A DNA stretch of 64,000 nt, taken from the NCBI GenBank assembly GCA_038527215.1, contig JBCBGC010000007.1, positions 55,424 through 119,423 on the forward strand. The letters are read 5' to 3'. This document shows, piece by piece, positions 15,351 to 23,943 of this stretch. The DNA is from JAWPMV01 sp038527215. Lineage in GTDB: Bacteria > Bacteroidota > Bacteroidia > J057. Made by a program: the position numbers and the translations under genes. Numbering within the stretch: the stretch's first letter is position 1; every line of letters starts with the position of its first letter. The notes under the pieces were generated by a model. It saw nothing but the letters and a program-made list of their open reading frames with translations. It made no database searches and had not been told where the DNA came from.

Positions 15351-17215
15351 TCAAACGCATCCATTATATCTTTCTTGTTTTCTCCCTTCTGGGAGGGAGC
15401 TCAGGTATGTTGGCCCAGCAATTCACGGCTCAGGTGAGCAAAAACACCCTGGCCGTCGGAGAGCGATTCCAGCTTACTTTCCGCTTACAAAACGCCCAGA
15501 GTCAGGATGTTACCTTCCCGGACCTGAGTGCTTTTGATAAGTTATATGGGCCCAGCACCTCTCAGGAAACCAGCATTAGCAGCGTCAATGGACAGGTCAC
15601 CCAGGTGGTGCACCTCTCCTATTCTTTTGTGCTGGTACCCAAAAAGGAAGGTACCGTGGAGATCGGTCCGGCCTCCGTCAAAGTGAACGGAGAAACCCTG
15701 CGGACCAACCCCTTGGAGCTTAATATCATTCCCAAATCAGCCCAGGCCAAAGCAGCTGAAGAAAGCGCTGCTCAAAGACGCCGGGACCTGGACAAAGAAC
15801 TGCGTTCTTATATTTTTATCCGCCCCCTGGTTACCTCCTCCAAAGTGTATAAAGGAGAGCAGTTTGCCATTACCTATCGCTTCTACATGCGGCCGGAGCT
15901 AGCCAACCGGATCGGAAACCTTACCCTGGAAGAAGCGCCTAGCTACCAGGGATTTTGGGCAGAAAACGTAAAACTCAGTGCCCGCTCCCAGCCGAGCCTG
16001 GAGGTCTACAAGGGGCAGCAGTACTATGTGAGTACCCTGAAACAGGATATCCTCATCCCGCAAAAAGCCGGGAAACTCAGGATCGAACCTCTGAGTGTGG
16101 CCATGATTGTGCAGCTTCTCAAGGAACAACCTCAAAGGAAAAGTAATCCGCGCGATCCCTTCTCGGCGTTTGAGGACTTTTTCGAGCGAGGCAATCGCTA
16201 TGAAAATTATGAATTCCTCACGGCCAATAGTCCCATCACCATTGATGTCAAATCATTGCCCGTTGAGAAGAAACCCGCTTCCTTTACCGGTATGGTAGGT
16301 GATTTTGACCTGGACGTAAGTCTGGACAAAAACGAGACGGATGCCGGGGAGGCAGTAACCCTTAAATTGGTTTACAGCGGAAAAGGCAACCTATCCAAGA
16401 TTCCGGAACCCAAGCTGGTGCTCCCGCCAGACCTGGAAGTTTATGAGCCTCAGGTGAGCAATAATGTATCTAAGTCAGGAGGGAAATTGAGTGGGAAAAG
16501 GACCTTTACCTACCCCATCATTCCGCGCAATCCAGGAACCTACGAGATTCCGGCCATCCAGTTTGCTTACTTTGATGCCGACAAAAAAAGATATTACGAA
16601 CTAGCCAGTGAGCCCATGAGCCTAAGCGTAGGCGGAGAAGCTCAAATCGTAGCCAGTGGCCCAGGTCCGGTGGTCAAAAATGATCTCACCATCTTGGGGG
16701 AGGACATTCGCCACATTATTAGGGATGAGGTGGATTTTCAGGAAAAAGGCCAGTCCTTTGGACGGTCCGTGCCTTTTGCCCTGCTATATGTGCTGCCCTT
16801 CCTCGCCTTTATTGGTCTTCTGGTCGGCAAGAACCGGCAGGCCCAGGCTGCCATGGATGTGGCGGGCACCCGGAGCCGCAAAGCCAATAAAGTGGTGAAA
16901 AAGCGCCTCTCGCAGGCACGTAAACATATCGAAAGCGGGGATGAACGCGCCTTTTATGATGAAGTGGTCAAAGCTGTCTGGAACTATATCTCTGACAAAC
17001 TAAGCCTCGGAAAATCCGAGCTTTCCCGGGAACTGGTCCGGGACCAGCTCAGTCAGCGAGGCGTAGAGGCGGCTTATATCGATCGGCTGACCCAGTGGAT
17101 AGATAATTGTGAAATGGCCTTGTATGCGCCCTCAGCAGTGGCTGGCGGCATGCAGGCTACCTATGATGAGGGAGCAGCCCTCATTTCAAGCATGGAAAAA
17201 GATCTGAGTACATGA
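15347..17215 (+). CDS. batD: BatD, periplasmic beta-domain membrane protein
   Basis: 622 residues from the ATG at 15347, chosen because it gives a clean signal peptide (MIKRIHYIFLVFSLLGG, cleavage near MLAQQ) and overlaps the previous stop by ATGA; a longer in-frame ATG at 15227 would add 40 non-conserved residues inside the preceding gene. Several Ig-like beta domains (about 25-130, 150-270, 310-400, 415-460; LAVGERFQLTFRLQN, YKGEQFAITYRFYMR) precede one transmembrane helix (about 510-530, FALLYVLPFLAFIGLLVG) and a cytoplasmic helical tail. This is the BatD/oxygen-tolerance protein layout. It overlaps batE by ATGA. Confidence 0.92.
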   Translation: MIKRIHYIFLVFSLLGGSSGMLAQQFTAQVSKNTLAVGERFQLTFRLQNAQSQDVTFPDLSAFDKLYGPSTSQETSISSVNGQVTQVVHLSYSFVLVPKKEGTVEIGPASVKVNGETLRTNPLELNIIPKSAQAKAAEESAAQRRRDLDKELRSYIFIRPLVTSSKVYKGEQFAITYRFYMRPELANRIGNLTLEEAPSYQGFWAENVKLSARSQPSLEVYKGQQYYVSTLKQDILIPQKAGKLRIEPLSVAMIVQLLKEQPQRKSNPRDPFSAFEDFFERGNRYENYEFLTANSPITIDVKSLPVEKKPASFTGMVGDFDLDVSLDKNETDAGEAVTLKLVYSGKGNLSKIPEPKLVLPPDLEVYEPQVSNNVSKSGGKLSGKRTFTYPIIPRNPGTYEIPAIQFAYFDADKKRYYELASEPMSLSVGGEAQIVASGPGPVVKNDLTILGEDIRHIIRDEVDFQEKGQSFGRSVPFALLYVLPFLAFIGLLVGKNRQAQAAMDVAGTRSRKANKVVKKRLSQARKHIESGDERAFYDEVVKAVWNYISDKLSLGKSELSRELVRDQLSQRGVEAAYIDRLTQWIDNCEMALYAPSAVAGGMQATYDEGAALISSMEKDLST

Positions 17216-17994
17216 GAATCTGGCGTTTCATAGGACTTTGCCTGAGTTTAGCCTTCCTCTGGCTCCCCCTTCAAGCAGATGAAGGAGAAGCCTCCTTTTT
17301 ATGGCAAAAGGCCAACCAGGCCTATGAGCAAGGTGCTTTCCCTCAGGCCATCCAGCTGTATGATTCCATCCTCAGCCTGGGATATGAAGCCGCTGACCTA
17401 CATTACAACCTCGGCAATGCCCATTTCAAGGCCAAACAGGTAGCGCCTTCTATTTTTCACTACGAAAAAGCCCTTCAACTGGAACCCGGTCATGCGGATG
17501 CCCGCGTCAACCTCAAGCAAGCCAACCAGCGGGTGATGGATAACATTGACCCCATGCCGGAACTCCTCTTTCTTTCCTGGATAAAAAAGACCTACTATCG
17601 CCTGACCGAAAGTAACTGGGCCACCCTGGCGCTCATTTTACTGTGGATAGCCCTGGGCGGAGGAAGTTTGTTTTTATTTAGTCAGAGCCCACTCTGGAAG
17701 CGGATAGGCTTTTTCTCTGGCCTGGTCTTACTCAGCCTGTCCGTATCGGCCTTATTGATCAGTCTCTCTAAGCGAACCCAAGCCGCTGATGCCCAGGAAG
17801 GCATCATTTTTGCCCAGAACACCTACGTGAAAAATGCCCCTAACGGAGAAACCAATCTCCTGGTGCTGCATGAGGGCGTAAAGGTAGAAGTGGTAGAAGC
17901 CGCCACCGATGGTTGGGTAAAAATCCGCCTGGAAGGCATCAAGGTGGGAGAGGTAGTCGGCTTTATTCCCCAAAAAGACATTCAGGGTCTCTAA
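17212..17994 (+). CDS. batE: BatE, TPR and SH3-like protein
   Basis: 260 residues: signal peptide (to about residue 22), TPRs (about 28-105, LHYNLGNAHFKAKQVAPSI), two transmembrane helices (about 137-158 and 165-183), then an SH3b-like domain at the C-terminus (about 195-260, FAQNTYVKNAPNGETNLL ... GWVKIRL). This is the standard BatE layout and the last gene of the operon. The ATGA overlap with batD (17212-17215) suggests stoichiometric synthesis. Confidence 0.9.
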   Translation: MRIWRFIGLCLSLAFLWLPLQADEGEASFLWQKANQAYEQGAFPQAIQLYDSILSLGYEAADLHYNLGNAHFKAKQVAPSIFHYEKALQLEPGHADARVNLKQANQRVMDNIDPMPELLFLSWIKKTYYRLTESNWATLALILLWIALGGGSLFLFSQSPLWKRIGFFSGLVLLSLSVSALLISLSKRTQAADAQEGIIFAQNTYVKNAPNGETNLLVLHEGVKVEVVEAATDGWVKIRLEGIKVGEVVGFIPQKDIQGL

Positions 17995-18022
17995 GCCCTT
18001 CTTTCGCTTGCTGAAAAAAAGT

Positions 18023-18030
18023 TACCTTTG
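18023..18030 (+). promoter_or_regulatory. TACCTTTG -7 box for the response regulator
   Basis: TACCTTTG fits TAnnTTTG exactly, 20 bp before the ATG at 18051. A TTTC at 18002-18005 could serve as a degraded -33 element at a 17-bp spacing. This argues that the response regulator has its own promoter, separate from the Bat operon that ends at 17994. Confidence 0.5.
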
Positions 18031-18050
18031 GTGGACCTACCCAGGCCACC

Positions 18051-18668
18051 ATGGACGGAATTCGCATCCTTGTCGTTGAGGACGACATTTTCATCTCGCA
18101 AGATATTCAGGAATGCCTGAAGGCCATGGATTATAGCCTGGCGGGAGTGGCCTATGATGCCAAAGAAGCCCTTGCCCTGCTACCAGAATGCCGCCCTGAT
18201 CTGGTTTTATTGGATATTCATTTGGGGGATGAAGCCGATGGGATAGCAGTAGCCACCGTGATTCGAGACACCTATCAGCTCCCCTTTATTTTCCTCACTT
18301 CCTTTGCCACACAATCCGTCCTGGATCGGGCCAAACGTACCCGTCCGATGGGGTATATCGTCAAACCTTTCCAGGAAAAAGACCTGTTTGCGGCCATCGA
18401 GATTGCCCTCTATAACTTCTCCCAACGCTGGCAGCCCCCGCACTGGGAAGTGGACTATATCAACCAACTCTTAAGCACTGATTTTACGGCTAAAGAGGTA
18501 GCCGTTCTCCAGGATATCTTCGAAGGCAAAACCAACCGCCAGCTTTGTGAGCTGCACCACGTGAGCATCAACACCATCAAAACCCACGTCAAGCGGATTT
18601 ATGATAAGCTGGATGTCCATTCACGGTCAGAAGCGATCGCCAGTCTTCGGAGGAAGCTGGCCCGGTAA
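18051..18668 (+). CDS. Response regulator, receiver plus LuxR-type HTH
   Basis: 205 residues. The receiver domain (about 4-122) has the acidic pair EDD at 10-12, phosphoacceptor Asp55 in LVLLDIHLG, the FLTSFA switch Thr and the conserved Lys in IVKPF. A GerE/LuxR HTH follows (about 142-203; TNRQLCELHHVSINTIKTH). No histidine kinase is adjacent, so it is an orphan in this window. In Bacteroidota such regulators often work with hybrid kinases encoded elsewhere. It faces the convergent GT39 gene across a terminator. Confidence 0.9.
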   Translation: MDGIRILVVEDDIFISQDIQECLKAMDYSLAGVAYDAKEALALLPECRPDLVLLDIHLGDEADGIAVATVIRDTYQLPFIFLTSFATQSVLDRAKRTRPMGYIVKPFQEKDLFAAIEIALYNFSQRWQPPHWEVDYINQLLSTDFTAKEVAVLQDIFEGKTNRQLCELHHVSINTIKTHVKRIYDKLDVHSRSEAIASLRRKLAR

Positions 18669-18808
18669 AAAGGACCGGCCCTCCGCCACCCAAAATAAAG
18701 TGTCCAGGTAAAACACCATCTCTCCTAGGAATTTCGGAAGGCAAAACAGGACCGATCACATACTGTGTGTTTGTCCCTTAAAATTAGTTGTTGAAACAGG
18801 CCTCCCGT

Positions 18809-18829
18809 TCACCCTATCGGGTGATTTTT
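18809..18829 (+). terminator. Rho-independent terminator after the response regulator
   Basis: TCACCC-TATC-GGGTGA forms a 6-bp stem with a 4-nt loop, directly followed by TTTTT (18825-18829). The T-run runs into the TTA that is the stop codon of the convergent gene (18828-18830). Confidence 0.8.
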
Positions 18830-20519
18830 ACTCGATTTCGATCTGGTACTGCCGGGCCTTGATCCCTGGGCTGACCCATTCCTGACGGAGGGTTACGATG
18901 AACTCATAGGTACCTGGCGTTGTCGGCATAGCGATTTTCCAGTCCAGGTTCATCGTATCCGTGAGGATGCGGGGCGTAATAAATTTGTGGGAGAATTGTA
19001 ACTGGGAAAAACTGCCTCGCTGCGTCCAATATACGGCTCGGGTCAGGCCCAGTTGGGGGTTGGCCAGCAGATCAACTGGGGTTTCATAGCCGTTGACCAG
19101 CTTCATTTCTACGGCCAGGCTATCCCCGGCAGGCATTTTGTCCGGGACCTCACTGGTTATTTCCAGCATCAATCGGTTGTAAGACCGGAAGTTGGGGACG
19201 ATGCGGTACAAAAAATCGCGGCCTACCGCTGCATGCAAGGTATCCGCCCAGTCCAACTGCCCCGCTCGCATATAGACCACCTCTTTTCCCTGCAGGCTTT
19301 CTTCTATCGGCAACAGATCATATTGGGTCCGTCGATAGTTCATATCGTTAAAACCATGCCCTTCCTTGCCAGCATAAAAGCGGTATTTGGAAGGATAGGT
19401 ATAGCTGTTATGAAAAACCACCGGACGGTCTCCGGCGATTTCTGCCACCTCCTCCGCCCAGGTATCATATTGATGAAATTCATTCCGGATGGTAGCCACA
19501 AAGGGTAAGAAATCCACTACCAGGTACAGACGAAAAACCCCGATGATGACCAGCGAAGGGATCAACAGTCTCCGGAGCCACAGCTGCCCTTTTTCCCAAT
19601 CTTTCATGTATCGATAGGTCAGGATCAGGATAGGCAAATATGCCGTCGCGGCCCAGTTGGCTTCGATATGGGTTTGGAAGCTGAGCAAAAATAAAAAACC
19701 CAACACCCCCCAGATGATGAATTTCAGGCAGCGTTCAAATGGGTCCGCAGGCTTGATTTTCCAAACAGCTATAAAAATCCAAAAGCCAATAAAAGGTCCA
19801 GCGATGAGCAGTTGGTTGAGAAAAAAGTCGTAGAAGAAATGAGGCTCCCAGGGCGTAGCAATCCTGTCCACCAGATGATAGGTGAAGGTCCCAAAGTTTT
19901 CTCCATACAAAAAAGACAGATGAGGCAGATAAAGCAGGGTACAGCCGATGGCCAGGGCCCAGAAAGAACCTTTTTTCAATAAAACCGGATGCCCCAGAAG
20001 GCAGAAAAACAGGACCATCAGGCCATGATATTTACTGTAGACCAAGCCTACCACCGCCAGGCCCAGCAGCAAAGTATTGAGCAGGGTTTCCGCCTCAAGG
20101 TATCGCTTAAAAAGATAAAGGTATAGGGCCGTAAAAAAGATCAAAGGACTGTCAGGAGCGGCAATAAAGCCCCCAAAATGGACGATGATCATGGACAGGG
20201 CGATCATCCAGAAAAGGCGTGGTTGTTGTCGGTCGGTACATTGAAAAACCAGCCAGAGGGTGCCCGTACTCATCAACACAGTGAGCAACCTGACCCCGAT
20301 TTCACCTCCCAGAAGGTGCCGTCCCAGCCATATCATCCAGGAAATCATCGGGGCATGCTCAGCATATCCCCAGGCAGGATGCAGGGAGAAAAACCAGTAA
20401 TAGGCTTCGTCGTGTAATAGCTCTGATTGCCAGGCTTGCCATAAGTTTAGCACCGTCCAGCCTCCTAATAAAAAGAGACTGACCTGGCGCCGGGATAAGT
20501 CGGAGAACCAGCCCTTCAT
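18828..20519 (-). CDS. GT39-type membrane glycosyltransferase
   Basis: 563 residues from the ATG at 20519. The N-terminal part has about ten to twelve transmembrane helices and, just after the first, the acidic motif HDEAYYW (Asp37-Glu38) that is characteristic of GT-C enzymes of the ArnT/PMT/GT39 group using polyprenyl-phosphate sugars. Residues about 350-563 form a soluble periplasmic part (VVYMRAGQLDWADTL and a C-terminal beta-sandwich). The upstream in-frame ATG at 20558 lies inside a terminator hairpin, so the later start is preferred. Transfer of a sugar onto lipid or protein at the outer face of the inner membrane is inferred; the acceptor is unknown. Confidence 0.85.
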   Translation of the reverse strand: MKGWFSDLSRRQVSLFLLGGWTVLNLWQAWQSELLHDEAYYWFFSLHPAWGYAEHAPMISWMIWLGRHLLGGEIGVRLLTVLMSTGTLWLVFQCTDRQQPRLFWMIALSMIIVHFGGFIAAPDSPLIFFTALYLYLFKRYLEAETLLNTLLLGLAVVGLVYSKYHGLMVLFFCLLGHPVLLKKGSFWALAIGCTLLYLPHLSFLYGENFGTFTYHLVDRIATPWEPHFFYDFFLNQLLIAGPFIGFWIFIAVWKIKPADPFERCLKFIIWGVLGFLFLLSFQTHIEANWAATAYLPILILTYRYMKDWEKGQLWLRRLLIPSLVIIGVFRLYLVVDFLPFVATIRNEFHQYDTWAEEVAEIAGDRPVVFHNSYTYPSKYRFYAGKEGHGFNDMNYRRTQYDLLPIEESLQGKEVVYMRAGQLDWADTLHAAVGRDFLYRIVPNFRSYNRLMLEITSEVPDKMPAGDSLAVEMKLVNGYETPVDLLANPQLGLTRAVYWTQRGSFSQLQFSHKFITPRILTDTMNLDWKIAMPTTPGTYEFIVTLRQEWVSPGIKARQYQIEIE

Positions 20520-20535
20520 AGTTTGGAATAAGTGG

Positions 20536-20574
20536 CAAAAATAAAGAGATGTGGCCAATTGACCACATCTCTTT
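20536..20574 (-). terminator. Strong terminator after the lamin-tail gene
   Basis: A perfect 12-bp stem (20543-20554 against 20563-20574, arm AAAGAGATGTGG) with an 8-nt loop. Reading leftward it is followed by ATTTTTG, giving a U-tract. It ends transcription of the gene whose stop is at 20598 and separates it from the GT39 gene. Confidence 0.85.
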
Positions 20575-20597
20575 TGGAACTCTATGAAGCAGCTGAT

Positions 20598-22694
20598 TTA
20601 GCGTAGCTGCAGCCTATGTACTTCTGTTCCACTTAACCCCTTCACTTTCAGCAGGTAGATGCCCGAAGGCAGCTTGCTCAGGTCCAGTTTTTGTTCCCCG
20701 GCCTCAGCTTGTGGAAGGAAAAATTCCTGCACCAACTGCCCTTGCAGGGAATAAATAGCGCCGGTCAAAGAGGCCTCGGGAGCCAGGTATCGTAGGGTAA
20801 GCTCATCCACTACAGGGTTCGGGAATACTTCCAGCACAAACTGATCGCCTCTGCGGAATACTTCGACCATGCCCAGGTCTTCCTCCTGTCCATCCAGGTC
20901 TATTTGGATCAGGCGGTATTGGTTTGCTCCTAAAATGGTCTGGCGGTCCAGGAAGCTATAAGCAACGGGCTCGAACACCGTGCCTGCTCCCGCTACCTGC
21001 GCGATCGGCAGGAAGCTCCCATTGGCTTGACGCTTTTCAATCCGGAAATAGTCATTATTGATCTCCTGGCTGGTCTCCCAGCTCAGTTCAACCTCATCAT
21101 TCAGGTTAAGTTCCGCGAAGAAGCTGGTCAATACCACTGGAAGGTTGACAAAAGTGGAGTTTTGCGCCCCGGGCGTGCCATTATTATCTGCAGAATAAGG
21201 GTCCGTAGCGGCCGCCCAATTACCGGCCACATTGTTATCGTTCAATACGCTATTGAGTTCTATACTGGCTCCAGCGGGGTTGGGGAAAGTGCCATCGTAG
21301 TTCACCTCGTCGATTTCGTTATCGTTCCTGCCTAGCAATCGCACTTCATCAGTTGTATTCGTCAAAGCCCAGTTGTCAGCATAATCATAGTCTACAGATA
21401 CTCCGCCATTAGCTACGATGTCCCCATTTCTCCCTAAAATCAGGTAGGCACCTACTTCTAGCCACAGATCAGTGTTGATGGTGTGAGAATTCGATCCATC
21501 ATCTGCGATGGTCCACCCATTGAGGTTTATTCTGGTATTGAAGGTACCTTTTAGCTCAAACCACTCTCCATCCGTATCTGATACGACATCAGGATTTTTC
21601 ATGATCTCATTGATCACGATGCCTCCAGCCGCGGCCCGGGTCGTAGAATTAGGCGCGCCAGGCGTTCCATAGTTATTGTTATCCAACAACATGCTTCCTT
21701 CTTCCCAGTTTGTGCCGATGGCATTATTGGCGCTCGCGTCAAAGAGTTCCAGGGCACGGCCAGCATTGGAAGGGAAATTAGTTCCGCCATCATAAGCTAC
21801 CCGGTCTACTTCCTCTGAGGAAGGAATGGGCGCTGGCATTTGCAGGACGATTTCGTCCCCGCCATTGTCCAGTTGGAAGGAGCCGTACTGATAATCAACG
21901 CCCACGCCACCATTGACAGACTGATCGTTATTACGCCCCAGCACAGCAAAGGCGCCCGGTTCAATGACCAGGGAAGTACTGATGTCATGGGTATTGGTTC
22001 CGTCATCACTAAGGGTCCAGTCTTCTATATCGAGGGGAATCGTAGAATTATTGAGCAACTCTATCCATTCTCCGTTCGCATCAGTAATCACATCTGGATT
22101 AACCAGAAATTCATTGATTACAATCGCTGTTCTGGCCACGGAAAGAGAGTTTTCCTGACCGGCCGTGTGATAATCCACCCCTATCAGCGGACTGATGGAA
22201 GGTCCCCAATTCGTGCCATCATTATTGTCTACCGACAAGTCATAGATTTCAATGGATCGCCCGGCTCCGGTGGGGAAGGTACCTGTCTCATCGTATTCGA
22301 CCCGGTCTATTTCCGTAACCCCCGCCGTAAGGATAATTTCGTCATCGATATTGTTCAGAGTAAAACCGCCGAATTCATAATCCACAGATACGCCACCGTT
22401 CGTGCCGATATCGATGTTTCTGCCCAGGATCAGATATCCCCCAGCCGGGATATTGAGAGCGCCACTATTGTTGATGATATGAGATTCCGTCCCCAAGTCC
22501 GAAATGACCCACCCATCAATATCAATGGTAGCCCCCGTGGTGTTATACAGTTCGAAAAATTCTCCGTTGGCATCGCTAACCGCAGATGGATCGTACATGA
22601 TCTCAGTTACGATGACATCTCCCGCTGATTGAGCCCATAGCGTAGTGGGGAGTAGCCAGGCTACACTAAGGAGGAAGGCGTAAAAATGCTTCAT
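20598..22694 (-). CDS. Triple lamin-tail-domain secreted protein with T9SS tail
   Basis: 698 residues. A signal peptide (MKHFYAFLLSVAWLLPTTLWAQ) is followed by three tandem lamin-tail (LTD) modules at about 25-180, 190-345 and 370-520. Each repeats the same skeleton: NEI/TEIMxxPxxxxDxxGEWxEL, then WTIxDDGxxxHxI, then GxYLILGRNxDxxxNGGVxVDY. A fibronectin-like T9SS-associated domain (about 525-615, LSWETSQEINNDYFRIEK) and a type A sorting domain (about 622-698, FPNPVVDELTL, GIYLLKV) close it. Surface display or secretion through T9SS is expected. Bacterial LTD modules often accompany nucleases or surface assembly, but no enzyme domain is present here. Confidence 0.9.
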   Translation of the reverse strand: MKHFYAFLLSVAWLLPTTLWAQSAGDVIVTEIMYDPSAVSDANGEFFELYNTTGATIDIDGWVISDLGTESHIINNSGALNIPAGGYLILGRNIDIGTNGGVSVDYEFGGFTLNNIDDEIILTAGVTEIDRVEYDETGTFPTGAGRSIEIYDLSVDNNDGTNWGPSISPLIGVDYHTAGQENSLSVARTAIVINEFLVNPDVITDANGEWIELLNNSTIPLDIEDWTLSDDGTNTHDISTSLVIEPGAFAVLGRNNDQSVNGGVGVDYQYGSFQLDNGGDEIVLQMPAPIPSSEEVDRVAYDGGTNFPSNAGRALELFDASANNAIGTNWEEGSMLLDNNNYGTPGAPNSTTRAAAGGIVINEIMKNPDVVSDTDGEWFELKGTFNTRINLNGWTIADDGSNSHTINTDLWLEVGAYLILGRNGDIVANGGVSVDYDYADNWALTNTTDEVRLLGRNDNEIDEVNYDGTFPNPAGASIELNSVLNDNNVAGNWAAATDPYSADNNGTPGAQNSTFVNLPVVLTSFFAELNLNDEVELSWETSQEINNDYFRIEKRQANGSFLPIAQVAGAGTVFEPVAYSFLDRQTILGANQYRLIQIDLDGQEEDLGMVEVFRRGDQFVLEVFPNPVVDELTLRYLAPEASLTGAIYSLQGQLVQEFFLPQAEAGEQKLDLSKLPSGIYLLKVKGLSGTEVHRLQLR

Positions 22695-22715
22695 TTTAAA
22701 ATGGTTTGTGTTTGA

Positions 22716-22793
22716 TTCCCTATTCGATTGCTTGAGGTTATTTCCCTATTAGATAGCTTGAGTATATTTCCTTATTCCGTTGATAAAATACGA
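22716..22793. repeat. Three imperfect 26-bp tandem repeats in a promoter region
   Basis: Units start at 22716, 22742 and 22768 with the core TTCC(C/T)TATT. Units 1 and 2 agree at 22 of 26 positions; unit 3 keeps only the first part. They lie 22-100 bp upstream of the start of the leftward lamin-tail gene, where an operator or -33/-7 region would be. Confidence 0.6.
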
Positions 22794-22931
22794 AACAGGT
22801 TCGCAAGCCCCTAAGGAAGCAGATGAACTTTTTGTAAAGGATTTATCCAATTCGGAAAATTTGAAAAATTCGAAATCATTGGACTGTCGAATCTTCAAAA
22901 ACGGAAAAACTTTCTCCTGATAATCAGCCTT

Positions 22932-23600
22932 CTAAGCCTCTGGTTTGATTTCTTCAATTAACTCCGGCGAATTGTTGCGCACATTCCCTACGGCTGCGCC
23001 CACGGGATAGGCCTTCATTTCCTCGCTGGGAAAGGGCAGGAGCATTTCTTTCAGGGAGGCTTGGGGAGTGGTGGGTTGTAACCATTGGAAGGCCTGGGTC
23101 TTGGGAAGAATGACCGGCATGCGGTTATGCAGGGGTTCCATCAGCTCATTGGGGGTAGTGGTGATGATGGTAAAGGTATGCAGGGTATAACCTTCAGGAT
23201 GAGCCCAATAGGCCGACAAGCCGGCCAGATAGAAGGGCTGCTCATTGGCTAGCATGATGCGATAGGGCTGCTTGCCTTTGGCAGATTTTTGCCACTCATA
23301 AAAACTATCGGCCAGGACAAGACATCTACTCCGGGAAAAGGACTGGCGGAAGGCCGGTTTTTCATGTGCCGTCTCCCCCCTTGCATTGATCATTTTGTAA
23401 GCAATCTTGGGATCCTTTGCCCAGGAAGGCAGCAGGCCCCATTTAGCCAGGTGGATGCGCTTTGGGTCTTCCATGGGAATAATCGGCGCATACTGGCTGG
23501 GGGCGATATTGTAACTGGCTTGCCAGGATTGTCCCTCTATCTCGGGAGGGATCACCATTTCTGCATCGGGCGTTTGAGTAAAGGTATATCTTCCGCACAT
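22932..23600 (-). CDS. SRAP/HMCES-family abasic-site processing protein (YedK-like)
   Basis: 222 residues from the ATG at 23600, which places the catalytic Cys at position 2 (MCGRYTF) as the family requires; an upstream in-frame ATG at 23756 would bury it. Family residues are in place: NIAPSQ near 40, the NARGETAHEKPAFR block, RCLVLADSFYEW, and the HNRMPVIL motif. The family covalently cross-links to abasic sites in single-stranded DNA. The gene is leftward and monocistronic, with 343 bp of non-coding DNA before ftsH. No SOS box was identified. Confidence 0.93.
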   Translation of the reverse strand: MCGRYTFTQTPDAEMVIPPEIEGQSWQASYNIAPSQYAPIIPMEDPKRIHLAKWGLLPSWAKDPKIAYKMINARGETAHEKPAFRQSFSRSRCLVLADSFYEWQKSAKGKQPYRIMLANEQPFYLAGLSAYWAHPEGYTLHTFTIITTTPNELMEPLHNRMPVILPKTQAFQWLQPTTPQASLKEMLLPFPSEEMKAYPVGAAVGNVRNNSPELIEEIKPEA

Positions 23601-23943
23601 GGTAAATAGCAGCTTCTTTTGCATAACATACGAAAAGAATTTGGCGGAAGAAATAGGAAGCCCCCTTGATGGGCCGGGCTTTTTGGGCTGGTGAGACTTG
23701 CCTGAATCCCTGATAATAAGGCTCCCTGGTAAACAATGTGAAGGGAAAAGCGTCACATATAGCAGCCTTGGGTGTTATAATGTCGTATAAATAACAGGGA
23801 AACCTGAAATATTGACAGTAATTTCATCCGGGTATAGTAATTGATACAGGGAACCTTGGGTAAAATCAACAATTAGGCGTAATTTTATAACCTTTGATTT
23901 ACCCGCCCTCGATACCCCTAAACAGGAGCAGTGACACGAGCAT
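23601..23943. other. 343-bp divergent intergenic region between SRAP gene and ftsH
   Basis: No credible gene. It holds the promoters of two divergent genes. Candidate elements for ftsH are TTGACA at about 23812 followed 15 bp later by TATAGT, and AACCTTTG at about 23899-23906, which is one base from TAnnTTTG. None is decisive. No RNA structure stands out. Confidence 0.4.
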
